DNA from: Mucilaginibacter boryungensis
GTDB lineage: Bacteria > Bacteroidota > Bacteroidia > Sphingobacteriales > Sphingobacteriaceae
Assembly: GCF_015221995.1 (NCBI RefSeq)
Contig: NZ_JADFFM010000002.1
Location: forward strand, 1,240,001 to 1,304,000
Direction of reading: 5' to 3'
DNA: 64,000 bases
Part shown: in pieces, positions 9,487 through 17,352 of the stretch
Position numbering within the stretch: position 1 is the stretch's first letter
Layout: each line of letters opens with the position of its first letter
Position numbers and translations under genes: made by a program
Notes under the pieces: generated by a model
Seen by the model: only the letters and a program-made list of their open reading frames with translations
What the model was told of the DNA's origin: nothing
Databases searched by the model: none

Positions 9487-9510
9487 AAAAGAGGGGACTA
9501 TAGCCCCCTC
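9487..9510 (-). terminator. Intrinsic terminator between the small lipoprotein gene and rimP
   Basis: Arms GAGGGG (9491-9496) and CCCCTC (9505-9510) pair. On the minus strand the hairpin is followed by TTTTATTTTG. It ends the transcript of the gene at 9560-9976. Confidence 0.8.
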
Positions 9511-9559
9511 TCCTGTATTATAATGCAAATATAGTGCATTTATTTATAAATTCAAGTGC

Positions 9560-9976
9560 TTAATACTTAAAAATCAATTCGGTATAGGTTGGTGTGCCCG
9601 GCATTGTTTTTTGCTGCAGCAATTGCAAGCGGTTAACCTCATCACTATAAATATAATAACGGGCAAAATAGGTTTTACCGATAACAAATGGTGTATCGGG
9701 CTTGAAGGTGATGCCGTTATCTGATACCTGATATTCGCCTCTTATAGGCCGCTGATAATTCTTCATCTCCGTATCAGCGGGCATTGCCGATATGGGGAAC
9801 AGGTTTTGCAGCATGGCATTAGTGACACTATCTGCTTTAAGCGTATACAAAATTTCCTGCGCTATGCCGGTGACTTTTACATCGCCTTGCGCTTTATTTA
9901 CACTAAGCGTAATTGTCGCCGCCTTGTGCTGACAGGCGGTTAATAAGATCGCGATAAGCCAAATGCATTTTCTCAT
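9560..9976 (-). CDS. Small predicted lipoprotein of unknown function
   Basis: A 138-residue protein with a signal peptide ending in the lipobox LTAC (Cys 14), so it should be a lipid-anchored envelope protein processed by LspA. The mature part looks like a beta-rich Ig-like domain (alternating hydrophobic pattern, segments GEYQVSDNGITFKPDTPFVIGKTYFARYYI). I do not recognise a named family. It is a single-gene unit bounded by a terminator on each side: the one at 10026-10059 upstream and the one at 9487-9510 downstream. Confidence 0.8.
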   Translation of the reverse strand: MRKCIWLIAILLTACQHKAATITLSVNKAQGDVKVTGIAQEILYTLKADSVTNAMLQNLFPISAMPADTEMKNYQRPIRGEYQVSDNGITFKPDTPFVIGKTYFARYYIYSDEVNRLQLLQQKTMPGTPTYTELIFKY

Positions 9977-10025
9977 TTACAATAAAGATAGTTCAATTTT
10001 TTAAGTACGATTTACAAAACCTATA

Positions 10026-10059
10026 AAAACAGCAAAGCCCCTGATGGGCAGGGGCCTTT
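10026..10059 (-). terminator. Intrinsic terminator downstream of the tRNA-like RNA
   Basis: Arms AAAGCCCCTG (10034-10043) and CAGGGGCCTTT (10049-10059) pair with one bulge. On the minus strand the hairpin is followed by GCTGTTTTT. The only minus-strand element upstream of it is the tRNA-like RNA, whose 3' end is 35 bases away, so it most likely terminates that transcript. Confidence 0.75.
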
Positions 10060-10093
10060 ACTAACCAATTATAAACCTAAATTATGAGAAGAG

Positions 10094-10206
10094 CTGTTGG
10101 GGAAGGGATCGAACCTTCACAGAGTGGTTAGTCAGTTGCCTGATTTCCCATAATCTCCGCCACCGGGACAAGGAGGTGTGTCTGCCAAAAATTTCACCAC
10201 CCAACA
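10094..10206 (-). ncRNA. tRNA-like RNA with oversized variable arm
   Basis: A 113-nt sequence that folds as a cloverleaf with all pairs read by eye. The acceptor stem is 7/7 (TGTTGGG, 10206-10200, with CCCAACA, 10101-10095). T9-equivalent bases follow, then a D arm GTG/CAC with a GG-containing loop that closely resembles bacterial tRNA-Leu (GTGAAATT...GGCAGACAC). The anticodon-position arm is CCTCC/GGTGG with one U-U mismatch and the 7-base loop TTGTCCC (formal anticodon GUC). The T arm is perfect (GAAGG, loop TTCGATC, CCTTC, 10118-10102). Between the anticodon arm and T arm lie about 41 nt instead of 4-20; they fold into a stem CGGAG/CTCTG, then TGG/CCA, then TCAG-GCAA-CTGA with a GNRA loop. 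CCA is not encoded. The formal anticodon does not fit the leucine-type body, and position 37 would be C, so decoding is doubtful. It could be a divergent tRNA, a tRNA-derived regulator, or a decaying gene; the intact stems argue against decay. Confidence 0.6.
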
Positions 10207-10253
10207 TTATGTTTTTTTAAAGAACGCGCTCCCGTTTTATCGTTTGCTTGATA

Positions 10254-10285
10254 CAAAGTAAAGGCATTTGATAATTTCTTGCAAA
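10254..10285 (-). promoter_or_regulatory. Possible Bacteroidota-type promoter for the tRNA-like RNA
   Basis: On the minus strand TTTG (10285-10282) is followed after 20 bases by TTACTTTG (10261-10254). This fits the Bacteroidota -33 TTTG / -7 TAnnTTTG pattern except for one base in the -7 box. Transcription would begin near 10247, about 40 bases before the RNA body. The 9977-10358 gap otherwise contains the RNA, its terminator, and an A/T-only stretch (10290-10325) leading to the Lrp-type gene. Confidence 0.35.
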
Positions 10286-10358
10286 TATTTCAATAAAAAT
10301 ATTTTATTTTTATTTTTATTTTAATTAAACTTGTATTTCAATAGCGATATTAAAATTT

Positions 10359-10835
10359 ATGCCTCACAAGAAACCTCAAAATTTAGAAATTGATAATCTG
10401 GATATACAGATTTTATCGATACTGATGAAAAATGCGACCACTCCGTACACGGAAATCGCCAAAGAATTGATCGTTTCAGGCGGAACCATACACGTGCGGA
10501 TGAAAAAGCTGGAGGAGATGGGTGTAATTAAAGGAGCAAGCCTGGAAGTAAACCCGCAAAAATTAGGCTATGATATAACGGCCTTCCTGGGGATCTTCCT
10601 GGAGAAAGGGTCGCAATATAATGATGCCGTTAAACAATTACAGGCTGTTCCTGAAATTGTAGAACTACATTATACTACGGGCAGCTATAGTATTTTCGCA
10701 AAAATTGTATGTCACGATACTAACCACCTTCGCGAGGTTTTGAACGAGCAGATACAAAGCGTAAAAGGCATACAACGCACTGAAACTTTTATATCGCTTG
10801 AGGAAAGTATCCGCAGGCAAATAAGTTTGGATTAG
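10359..10835 (+). CDS. Lrp/AsnC-family transcriptional regulator
   Basis: A 158-residue DNA-binding regulator. Residues about 10-60 form the AsnC-type helix-turn-helix (LDIQILSILMKNATTPYTEI and GGTIHVRMKKLEEMGVI), and residues about 70-145 form the RAM/AsnC ligand-binding and oligomerisation domain (YDITAFLGIFLEKGSQYNDAV, TGSYSIFAKIVCHDTNHL). Family members respond to amino acids and form octamers. It is transcribed away from the tRNA-like RNA with a 152-base gap to it; a regulatory link is possible but not shown. The ligand cannot be predicted. It stands alone, the ligase gene downstream being convergent. Confidence 0.92.
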   Translation: MPHKKPQNLEIDNLDIQILSILMKNATTPYTEIAKELIVSGGTIHVRMKKLEEMGVIKGASLEVNPQKLGYDITAFLGIFLEKGSQYNDAVKQLQAVPEIVELHYTTGSYSIFAKIVCHDTNHLREVLNEQIQSVKGIQRTETFISLEESIRRQISLD

Positions 10836-10880
10836 TCTTAGAAACCGAAAAGCTTCTATACGGGGAGATTGATCATTGGT

Positions 10881-12497
10881 TCATTCTCCCAACAGCGCTT
10901 TTAAGCTTTCAATTGTATCAGCTTCCTCCTTGGGTTTATCCTGTCGCCAGCGTAAAATGCGTGGGAAGCGCAGGGCCACGCCCGATTTGTGACGGTTTGA
11001 TTTATTGATCCCCTCAAAACCGATCTCAAAAACCAGTTCGGGTTTTACCGTGCGCACCGGGCCAAATTTTTCCAGCGTGTTGCGTTTAATGAAATAATCT
11101 ACCTTGTTTATTTCCGCATCGGTTAAACCCGAATAGGCTTTTGCGAATGGCACCAGTTTATCACCATCCCAAACGGCAAACGTATAATCGGTATACAGGT
11201 CGGCCCGGCGGCCATGGCCTTTTTGCGCATAGATCATTACAGCATCGACAGATAGCGGGTCGATCTTCCACTTCCACCAATCGCCCCTGCGGCGGCCAAC
11301 CTGGTAGGTAGCGTCTTTACGTTTCAACATAATACCTTCCGCTACCATTTCGCGCGATTGCGCACGTATCGCAGCCAATTCCTCCCAATCGTAAAAAGTT
11401 ATTACCGGCGAGATGCGAAACAATTCCGGGTATGATGTTGCCGCCTGTAAGCGCTCCAGTATTTCCCGTCGTTCTGTCTGTGTTTTCAGGCGGATATCTT
11501 CGCCAGTATGTTCCAGGCAATCGTATACAATAAGTGCTACCGGGCTATCTTCCAGTATTTTTTTGCTGAGGTTTTTGCGGCCAATACGTGTTTGCAATAT
11601 CCCAAAAGGCAATGGCAAGCCATCGCGAAAGCTTAATATCTCGCCATCCAACACCGTTCCATCGGGTAGTTCTTTTAAAAACGGGTGCAGCTCGGGGAAC
11701 TTATCCGTCGCCAGGTCTTCGCCCCGGCTCCAAATAAAGATCTCGCCATTCCGTTTGATCAGCTGTGCCCTGATGCCATCCCATTTCCATTCGGCCTGCC
11801 AATTTGCTGCATCGCCTAAAGCCGACTGTAATTCATCTGCCGATTTTTGCACGATAGAAGTCTCCTGTATCGGGTAAGCCAGAAAGAACGGGTACGGCCG
11901 CGATATATCGTCCCCCGCCTGCTGTGCTTCTGTTAACTGTTTATAGGTATAAGTATCCGGCATCCATTTGCCCATTAAGCGGTGGGTGAGCGCGGGGGCT
12001 TCAATACCCGTAATATCTGCCAAAGCTTTTATAACCAGGTTTTGCGACACCCCTACACGGAAACTGCCCGTTAACAGTTTGTTAAACACAAAGCGTTCCT
12101 GCGTATCCAGCATCGCCCACGAATTGATAAGCCACTCCTTGCGTTCTTCTTCGCTTTTATCGCCCAGGTTATTGATCTCGTTTATCCATTCGGTAAGCGT
12201 TTTATTACTGCTGTTTTCACCTGCGGGCATTAGTAAGGCCATGGTTTCGGCTAAATCGCCCACTACGTGATAACTTTCTTCAAACAACCAGGCGGGGATA
12301 CCCGAAGCCTCTAAAGCCCAGTTGCGCACTAATGTTGAATTAATAGGTCGCTTAGGTTTGCGCCCGGTAAAAAGCGCCAGCATATTCATTTTATCGTCGT
12401 CGGGTACGCAATTGAAATAGCCTTTTAATATGGCTACCTTTTCGTTGGTCTTATTTGTTTCATCAAGCGACTGAAATAGCTGGGCAAAGGCTTTCAT
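10881..12497 (-). CDS. ATP-dependent DNA ligase (repair type)
   Basis: Seals nicks in duplex DNA using ATP, as an accessory to the NAD-dependent LigA. The adenylation motif I is EWKWDGIRAQ, with Lys 238 (counted from the ATG at 12497) as the AMP acceptor. Motif III-like VLDGEIL, motif IV-like EGIMLKRKDATYQVGRR and motif V-like WWKWKIDPLSVDAVM follow, then an OB fold with RFPRILRWRQDK. The N-terminal 200 residues are the DNA-binding domain. The open frame extends to a TTG at 12512, but the ATG at 12497 gives MKAFAQLFQSLDETNKTNEK, the usual start of this subfamily (often named cisplatin damage response ligase). The exonuclease and helicase that often accompany it elsewhere are not adjacent here. 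Confidence 0.94.
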   Translation of the reverse strand: MKAFAQLFQSLDETNKTNEKVAILKGYFNCVPDDDKMNMLALFTGRKPKRPINSTLVRNWALEASGIPAWLFEESYHVVGDLAETMALLMPAGENSSNKTLTEWINEINNLGDKSEEERKEWLINSWAMLDTQERFVFNKLLTGSFRVGVSQNLVIKALADITGIEAPALTHRLMGKWMPDTYTYKQLTEAQQAGDDISRPYPFFLAYPIQETSIVQKSADELQSALGDAANWQAEWKWDGIRAQLIKRNGEIFIWSRGEDLATDKFPELHPFLKELPDGTVLDGEILSFRDGLPLPFGILQTRIGRKNLSKKILEDSPVALIVYDCLEHTGEDIRLKTQTERREILERLQAATSYPELFRISPVITFYDWEELAAIRAQSREMVAEGIMLKRKDATYQVGRRRGDWWKWKIDPLSVDAVMIYAQKGHGRRADLYTDYTFAVWDGDKLVPFAKAYSGLTDAEINKVDYFIKRNTLEKFGPVRTVKPELVFEIGFEGINKSNRHKSGVALRFPRILRWRQDKPKEEADTIESLKALLGE

Positions 12498-12569
12498 GTT
12501 AATATAAAGCAAATTGGTAGGAAATATGTTTTATGGCACCATCACCCTGAACTTGTTTCCCGACATACA

Positions 12570-12606
12570 AAAAGTAAAAAAGCCCCCCGGTAAACCGGAA
12601 GGCTTT
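12570..12606 (-). terminator. Intrinsic terminator after the HtrA gene
   Basis: Outer arms AAAGCC (12579-12584) and GGCTTT (12601-12606) and inner CCGG-TAAA-CCGG pair; on the minus strand a T-rich stretch follows. It lies 27 bases past the htrA stop. Just beyond it, 12541-12560 contains GAACTTGTTTC, also found in the repeat at 59803-59897. Confidence 0.8.
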
Positions 12607-12632
12607 CAAAATTTGTAATCAATAGTGTTTAT

Positions 12633-14186
12633 TTACTGCAACTGGAACGCATTGTTAAATGTGCTGCCATCGGGATTAATACCTGATAGTACCAGTATAC
12701 CTCTGCGGTTGCTGGCATCCAGTGCTTTATCAATATCTTCAATGCTGTTTACCGGGGTTTTGTTAACGCTGGTAATAATAGAGCCTGAAGCTACGCCTAA
12801 TTCATCAAACATGCCGCCCTGGGTAACACCGGTAACCATTACACCTGATTTAACATGGTGCTGATCTTTTTGCGCCTGTGTTAACGGACGGAAGTTAGCC
12901 CCCATTTTATCAAAAAACTCCTGATGGTTTGTGGCGGCTAAGGCGTTGTTAATAGTACCCGGGTCGCTTTTAAGCGTAACCACAAAGTTTTTCTCCTGGT
13001 TATCGCGGCTAACGGTGATCTTTACTTTATCACCTGGCTGCATACGGCCAACATGCTCGGTCAAATCAGACGATTCGGTTACCAGGTTGCCATCAACTTT
13101 GGTAATAATATCGCCAGACTTGATACCTGCAGCTTCGGCGCCACCACCGGTAGATACTTTATCTACATATAAACCAATGGTTTTATCTTTTACACCTACC
13201 AGTTCAGCCTGGTCGCTATTGCTCAGGTCGACATAAGTTACACCAAGATAACCGCGTTTAACCGAACCGTATTGTTTAATATCATTTAATACTTTTTTAG
13301 CCAGGTTAATTGGGATAGCAAAGCCATACCCTTCGTATGAACCGGTATGCGAAGCAATAGCCGAGTTAATACCAATCAGTTCGCCTTTGGTGTTTACCAA
13401 TGCGCCACCGCTGTTACCGGGGTTAATAGCCGCATCTGTTTGAATGAACGATTCGATACCCGAATTGGTGGTAGGTTTTTTAGGCGCATTACGTGATGGC
13501 GAAAAGAAAGGGTTGTCGTCGTCATCATTTTGTGTACCTATAATGCCAATACCACGGCCTTTAGCACTCACAATACCCGCCGTAACGGTTGATGTAAGGT
13601 TAAATGGATTACCCACAGCCAATACCCATTCGCCTACGCGCACATCATCACTATTACCTAATTTTACAATTGGCAGGTTGCTGGCGCTCACTTTAATTAA
13701 AGCAAGGTCGGTATTAGGGTCGCGGCCAATAACTTTCGCTTCTAAAACACGATGGTCATTCGTGGTCACCTGTATTTTTTCGGCTTTATCAACCACGTGA
13801 TTGTTGGTCACAATATAACCATCAGGAGAGATGATCACACCGGAGCCTGAAGCCTGTGGCGCGCGCTGTTGTCTTTGTCCCCGGGGCATACGCTGACCAA
13901 ATAACTGGCCAAACATGTCCTCCATAGCGCTACCACTTTGTGAAGCCGCGTACGTGGTACGGATATAAACCACAGCAGGCGTCACTACTGCTGCAGCCTG
14001 CGTAAAATCAACTTCGCCCGCCGATGAGGTAATATTAGATGATAACGGGTTACTTGTAAAATAAACTTTTTGTTTGTCTTCAAAGCTCAGGCCATCATTG
14101 TACCTGTTCTCCATAATTTTGTAGGCCCCTATGGCCAGTGCACCGCCAGCAAAGGCGGTTAACAGAGTTAAACCAAATTTTTTCAT
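12633..14186 (-). CDS. DegP/HtrA-type periplasmic serine protease with two PDZ domains
   Basis: ATP-independent protease/chaperone for misfolded envelope proteins. The N terminus (residues 1-25) is a signal peptide or membrane anchor. The trypsin-like domain shows the triad His 130 (TNNHVV), Asp 160 (PNTDLALIKV) and Ser 259 (NPGNSGGAL). Two PDZ domains follow at about 300-395 and 420-510. A Gln/Arg-rich loop near residues 98-110 corresponds to the LA loop. At 517 residues it has the usual length. It stands alone on the minus strand, divergent from dapF across a 197-base gap that contains the two promoters but no other feature I can identify. Called degP/degQ-like; which paralogue cannot be decided. 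Confidence 0.95.
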   Translation of the reverse strand: MKKFGLTLLTAFAGGALAIGAYKIMENRYNDGLSFEDKQKVYFTSNPLSSNITSSAGEVDFTQAAAVVTPAVVYIRTTYAASQSGSAMEDMFGQLFGQRMPRGQRQQRAPQASGSGVIISPDGYIVTNNHVVDKAEKIQVTTNDHRVLEAKVIGRDPNTDLALIKVSASNLPIVKLGNSDDVRVGEWVLAVGNPFNLTSTVTAGIVSAKGRGIGIIGTQNDDDDNPFFSPSRNAPKKPTTNSGIESFIQTDAAINPGNSGGALVNTKGELIGINSAIASHTGSYEGYGFAIPINLAKKVLNDIKQYGSVKRGYLGVTYVDLSNSDQAELVGVKDKTIGLYVDKVSTGGGAEAAGIKSGDIITKVDGNLVTESSDLTEHVGRMQPGDKVKITVSRDNQEKNFVVTLKSDPGTINNALAATNHQEFFDKMGANFRPLTQAQKDQHHVKSGVMVTGVTQGGMFDELGVASGSIITSVNKTPVNSIEDIDKALDASNRRGILVLSGINPDGSTFNNAFQLQ

Positions 14187-14383
14187 ATTTAAAATTCCTT
14201 TTCTTTACTTAGTTTATCGGTCTCAGTTTTATAGTTCAAATTTAATACCAATAAGACTATATCGTCAACAATAAGTTAAGCCTCATTTAGTTAAAAAATG
14301 TTAAAAAACCAGCTAACTGTCATTTATACCTGTTTATAGCCCCCGGTGTTCCGCAAAAGCGGATAATTGTTTAATATTGAATT

Positions 14384-15172
14384 GTGAAACTGTCATTCTA
14401 TAAATACCAGGGGGCCGGCAACGATTTTGTGCTGGTAGATAATCGTCAAAGCACTGTAAATCATAACGATCCGGCTTTGATTGCCCGTTTATGCGACCGC
14501 CGGTTTGGAATTGGCGGCGATGGAATGATGTTTCTGCAAAACAAAGAAGGCTTTGATTTTGAAATGGTTTATTACAACTCTGACGGCCAACCCAGCAGCA
14601 TGTGCGGAAATGGCGGGCGGTGCATTGTAGCCTTCGCTAAATTTTTAGGCGTAATTGATTCCGAAACTGAATTTTTGGCGGTTGATGGCCCGCATTATGC
14701 CAGAATTTCAGAAGAAGGCAACTGGGTAAGCCTGCAAATGATAGATGTAGATACTATTGACAGGGACGCTGAAGCCTATGTATTGAATACCGGTTCGCCG
14801 CATTATGTGCAACTGACAGGTGGTTTAGAAAATAAAAACGTTTACCACGATGGGCAGGCCATCCGCAATAACGATACTTATAAAGCCAAAGGCATTAACG
14901 TAAATTTTGTTGAACCAATGGAAAAAGGCGGCTACTTTGTGCGCACTTTTGAGCGTGGTGTTGAGGACGAAACCTTTGCCTGCGGTACCGGTGTAACAGC
15001 CGTAGCACTGGCTATGGCCAAGCATTATAACCAAACCGGGCATATCACCACCCCAATAAAAGCCCTGGGTGGCCACATGCAGATCCGCTTTGACCGCAAT
15101 GGCGATCAATTCACTAATATTTATCTGGAAGGCCCCGCCACGCAGGTTTTTAAAGGCGAAATAGAAATATAA
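14384..15172 (+). CDS. dapF: Diaminopimelate epimerase
   Basis: Converts LL- to meso-diaminopimelate for lysine and peptidoglycan synthesis, without cofactor, using two cysteines. Both are visible: Cys in SSMCGNGGRC and Cys in FACGTGVTAVA, the two half-site motifs of the duplicated fold. The N terminus KLSFYKYQGAGNDFVLVDN is typical. The start codon is GTG at 14384: no ATG lies between it and the conserved N-terminal motif. Length 262 residues, as usual. A small hairpin TCCGC-AAAA-GCGGA lies about 20 bases before the start in the leader. Confidence 0.97.
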   Translation: MKLSFYKYQGAGNDFVLVDNRQSTVNHNDPALIARLCDRRFGIGGDGMMFLQNKEGFDFEMVYYNSDGQPSSMCGNGGRCIVAFAKFLGVIDSETEFLAVDGPHYARISEEGNWVSLQMIDVDTIDRDAEAYVLNTGSPHYVQLTGGLENKNVYHDGQAIRNNDTYKAKGINVNFVEPMEKGGYFVRTFERGVEDETFACGTGVTAVALAMAKHYNQTGHITTPIKALGGHMQIRFDRNGDQFTNIYLEGPATQVFKGEIEI

Positions 15173-15202
15173 TCCCCGTATGCCTTTCCGTTAATTTTTT
15201 TG

Positions 15203-15233
15203 TTTGGACAATTCTGTTTTTTGTATAAATTCG
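15203..15233 (+). promoter_or_regulatory. Possible promoter of the GH51 gene
   Basis: TTTG at 15203-15206 is followed after 19 bases by TAAATTCG at 15226-15233. It matches the Bacteroidota -33/-7 pattern except for one base in the -7 box and stands 50 bases before the ATG. Confidence 0.35.
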
Positions 15234-15283
15234 TAAAAAATAATAATTGTCAAAAACACAATTATAAACCAAAGTAAACCATC

Positions 15284-17260
15284 ATGAAAAAATTTGCCGG
15301 GATATTATCCTTATGCCTTGTAGTGGCTACTATTGCAAAAGCACAGGTAAAGCTTACTGTTGATATGACCAAACCCGGCGTAAATGTCAGTCCGCGGTTA
15401 TATGGTTTAATGACCGAAGAGATCAACCACTCCTACGACGGAGGTTTATATGCCGAACTAATTAGCAATCGCATTTTTAAAGACGACCCAAAACAGCCTG
15501 CTAACTGGTCAGCAGTGGAAAGCGGAGGTGCCAGGGCTACTATAGAACTTGACAGCAAACAACCCATCAATAAAGCGTTAACCACCTGCCTTAAATTGGT
15601 AGTGACCAATGCCAATGGCAAAGCAGGTATAGCCAACAGTGGCTATTGGGGTATTCCGGTAAAACCACAAACTACCTACACTGCATCGTTTTACGCCCGG
15701 AGTGACGATGCAGAAGGCAAGTTAACCGCGGCTATTGAAAGCAATAATGGCAACATTATTTATGCAACAGCATCAACCACGTTGATAAAAGGAGGCTGGA
15801 AAAAATATACGTTAAAGCTAAGCACCACGGCCAGCGCAAAACCTACTACAGACGCACGCTTTGTAATTACCGCTTCGCACGCGGGCAGTTATTGGTTTAA
15901 CCTGATTTCATTATTCCCGCCAACTTACAATAACCGCCCCAATGGCAACCGGATAGATATTATGCAAAAAATGGCCGATATGCAGCCTAAATTCCTGCGT
16001 TTCCCCGGCGGTAATTTTTTGGAGGGCGATTTGTTTGCCACCCGCTTCCCGTGGAAAGAAACACTTGGCCCGCTGGAAAACAGGCCGGGACATCCCGGCT
16101 GCTGGAAATACCGCGCATCTGACGGGATGGGGCTGCTGGAATTTTTAGAATGGTGCGAAGATTTGAAAATGGAACCTTTATTGGCCGTTTACGCTGGTTA
16201 CACCTTAAAGGGTGACCATATGGATGCCGGGCCCTTCCTGAAACCTTTTGTTGACGAGGCGTTAGAAGAAATAGAATATGTAACCGGTGGCGTTAATACC
16301 AAGTGGGGCGCAGTGCGCGCAAAAGACGGTCACCCCGCGCCGTTTAAACTAAGATATGTGGAAATTGGCAATGAGGACGGCTTCGACGTTTCGCACAGTT
16401 ACGACGGCCGCTTTACCCAGTTTTACGATGCGATAAAAGCCAAATACCCGCAACTGCAACTGATATCAACCGTAGGTGGAAAAGATGGCCTGGGCAGGCG
16501 TACACCCATCAAATCGCGTGTGCCGCAGGCTTATGATGAGCATTACTACCGTAATGCCTGGGAGATGGAAGAAGATGCCGCGCATTATGATGATTACGAC
16601 CGTAAAAGCCCTAAAATTTTTGTGGGCGAATGGGCAACGCGTGAAGGTTCGCCAACACCTAATATGAATGCCGCCCTTGGCGATGCCGCCTGGATGACTG
16701 GCATGGAACGTAATTCAGACCATGTGATCATGTCGTGCTATGCACCGCTGTTTGTTAATGTAAACCCCGGCGCCATGCAATGGAGTTCAGACCTGATCGG
16801 GTATAATGCTTTGAATAGCTATGGTTCGCCATCGTATTACGCGCAACAAATGTTCAGTACCAATGTGGGCGATAAGGTAGTACCTATGCAGGGTGAAAAC
16901 ATCCCAACGCAAACCCGTGCGCCCAACAAGCGCGACAGCGCAAGGAACGTGATGCCTAAGCCCATCCCAGCCATGTTTTATGTGGCTACGCAGGATACTA
17001 AAAATGGGATATTATATGTCAAAATTGTAAATGCCTCGGGCAAGGCCCAAACAGTTAACCTTGATATTAAAGGGGCAGGTGCAATTAACAGCAGCGCTAC
17101 TTTGACCGTTTTAAAGGGCAGCGGGCCGCAGGATACAAATTCAATAAATGAACCGGAAAAAATTATCCCTGTAAAACAGGAAATTACGGCGGTGACAAAA
17201 AACTTTAACAGGGAAATAGATGCCTACTCGGTAAATGTGCTGAAGCTGAAGATAAAATAG
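15284..17260 (+). CDS. Alpha-L-arabinofuranosidase, GH51
   Basis: Releases terminal alpha-L-arabinofuranose from arabinan or arabinoxylan side chains. The 658-residue protein has a signal peptide (residues 1-20, cleavage after AKA), an N-terminal beta domain with a carbohydrate-binding-like insert (about 80-210), a TIM barrel and a C-terminal beta domain. Motifs: FLRFPGGNFLEGD, the acid/base Glu in VEIGNEDGF, and the nucleophile Glu in FVGEWATREG. It should act in the periplasm or outside the cell. It is a single-gene unit, followed by an unrelated cytochrome gene. The enzyme family is secure; the preferred substrate is not visible. Confidence 0.94.
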   Translation: MKKFAGILSLCLVVATIAKAQVKLTVDMTKPGVNVSPRLYGLMTEEINHSYDGGLYAELISNRIFKDDPKQPANWSAVESGGARATIELDSKQPINKALTTCLKLVVTNANGKAGIANSGYWGIPVKPQTTYTASFYARSDDAEGKLTAAIESNNGNIIYATASTTLIKGGWKKYTLKLSTTASAKPTTDARFVITASHAGSYWFNLISLFPPTYNNRPNGNRIDIMQKMADMQPKFLRFPGGNFLEGDLFATRFPWKETLGPLENRPGHPGCWKYRASDGMGLLEFLEWCEDLKMEPLLAVYAGYTLKGDHMDAGPFLKPFVDEALEEIEYVTGGVNTKWGAVRAKDGHPAPFKLRYVEIGNEDGFDVSHSYDGRFTQFYDAIKAKYPQLQLISTVGGKDGLGRRTPIKSRVPQAYDEHYYRNAWEMEEDAAHYDDYDRKSPKIFVGEWATREGSPTPNMNAALGDAAWMTGMERNSDHVIMSCYAPLFVNVNPGAMQWSSDLIGYNALNSYGSPSYYAQQMFSTNVGDKVVPMQGENIPTQTRAPNKRDSARNVMPKPIPAMFYVATQDTKNGILYVKIVNASGKAQTVNLDIKGAGAINSSATLTVLKGSGPQDTNSINEPEKIIPVKQEITAVTKNFNREIDAYSVNVLKLKIK

Positions 17261-17352
17261 TTGGTTGCTTTGCCGTTTTTATAAAGTGGGTTCAAAACAA
17301 GTTGTTAATTATTTTATTTATAGCTTTATTAAATATCTAACATTAAATAAAA

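Noticed and set aside
10170..10178. AAGGAGGTG on the plus strand as a Shine-Dalgarno site for a plus-strand gene
   Set aside because: No start codon follows at the usual 5-10 base distance and no open frame of useful length begins there; the minus-strand RNA explains the conservation better.
10094..10206. tmRNA, 6S RNA or SRP RNA as the identity of the structured RNA
   Set aside because: No tag reading frame or GGGGCTGA-type 5' end for tmRNA, no long rod for 6S, and no GGAAG...GCAGCC-type SRP domain; the fold is a cloverleaf.
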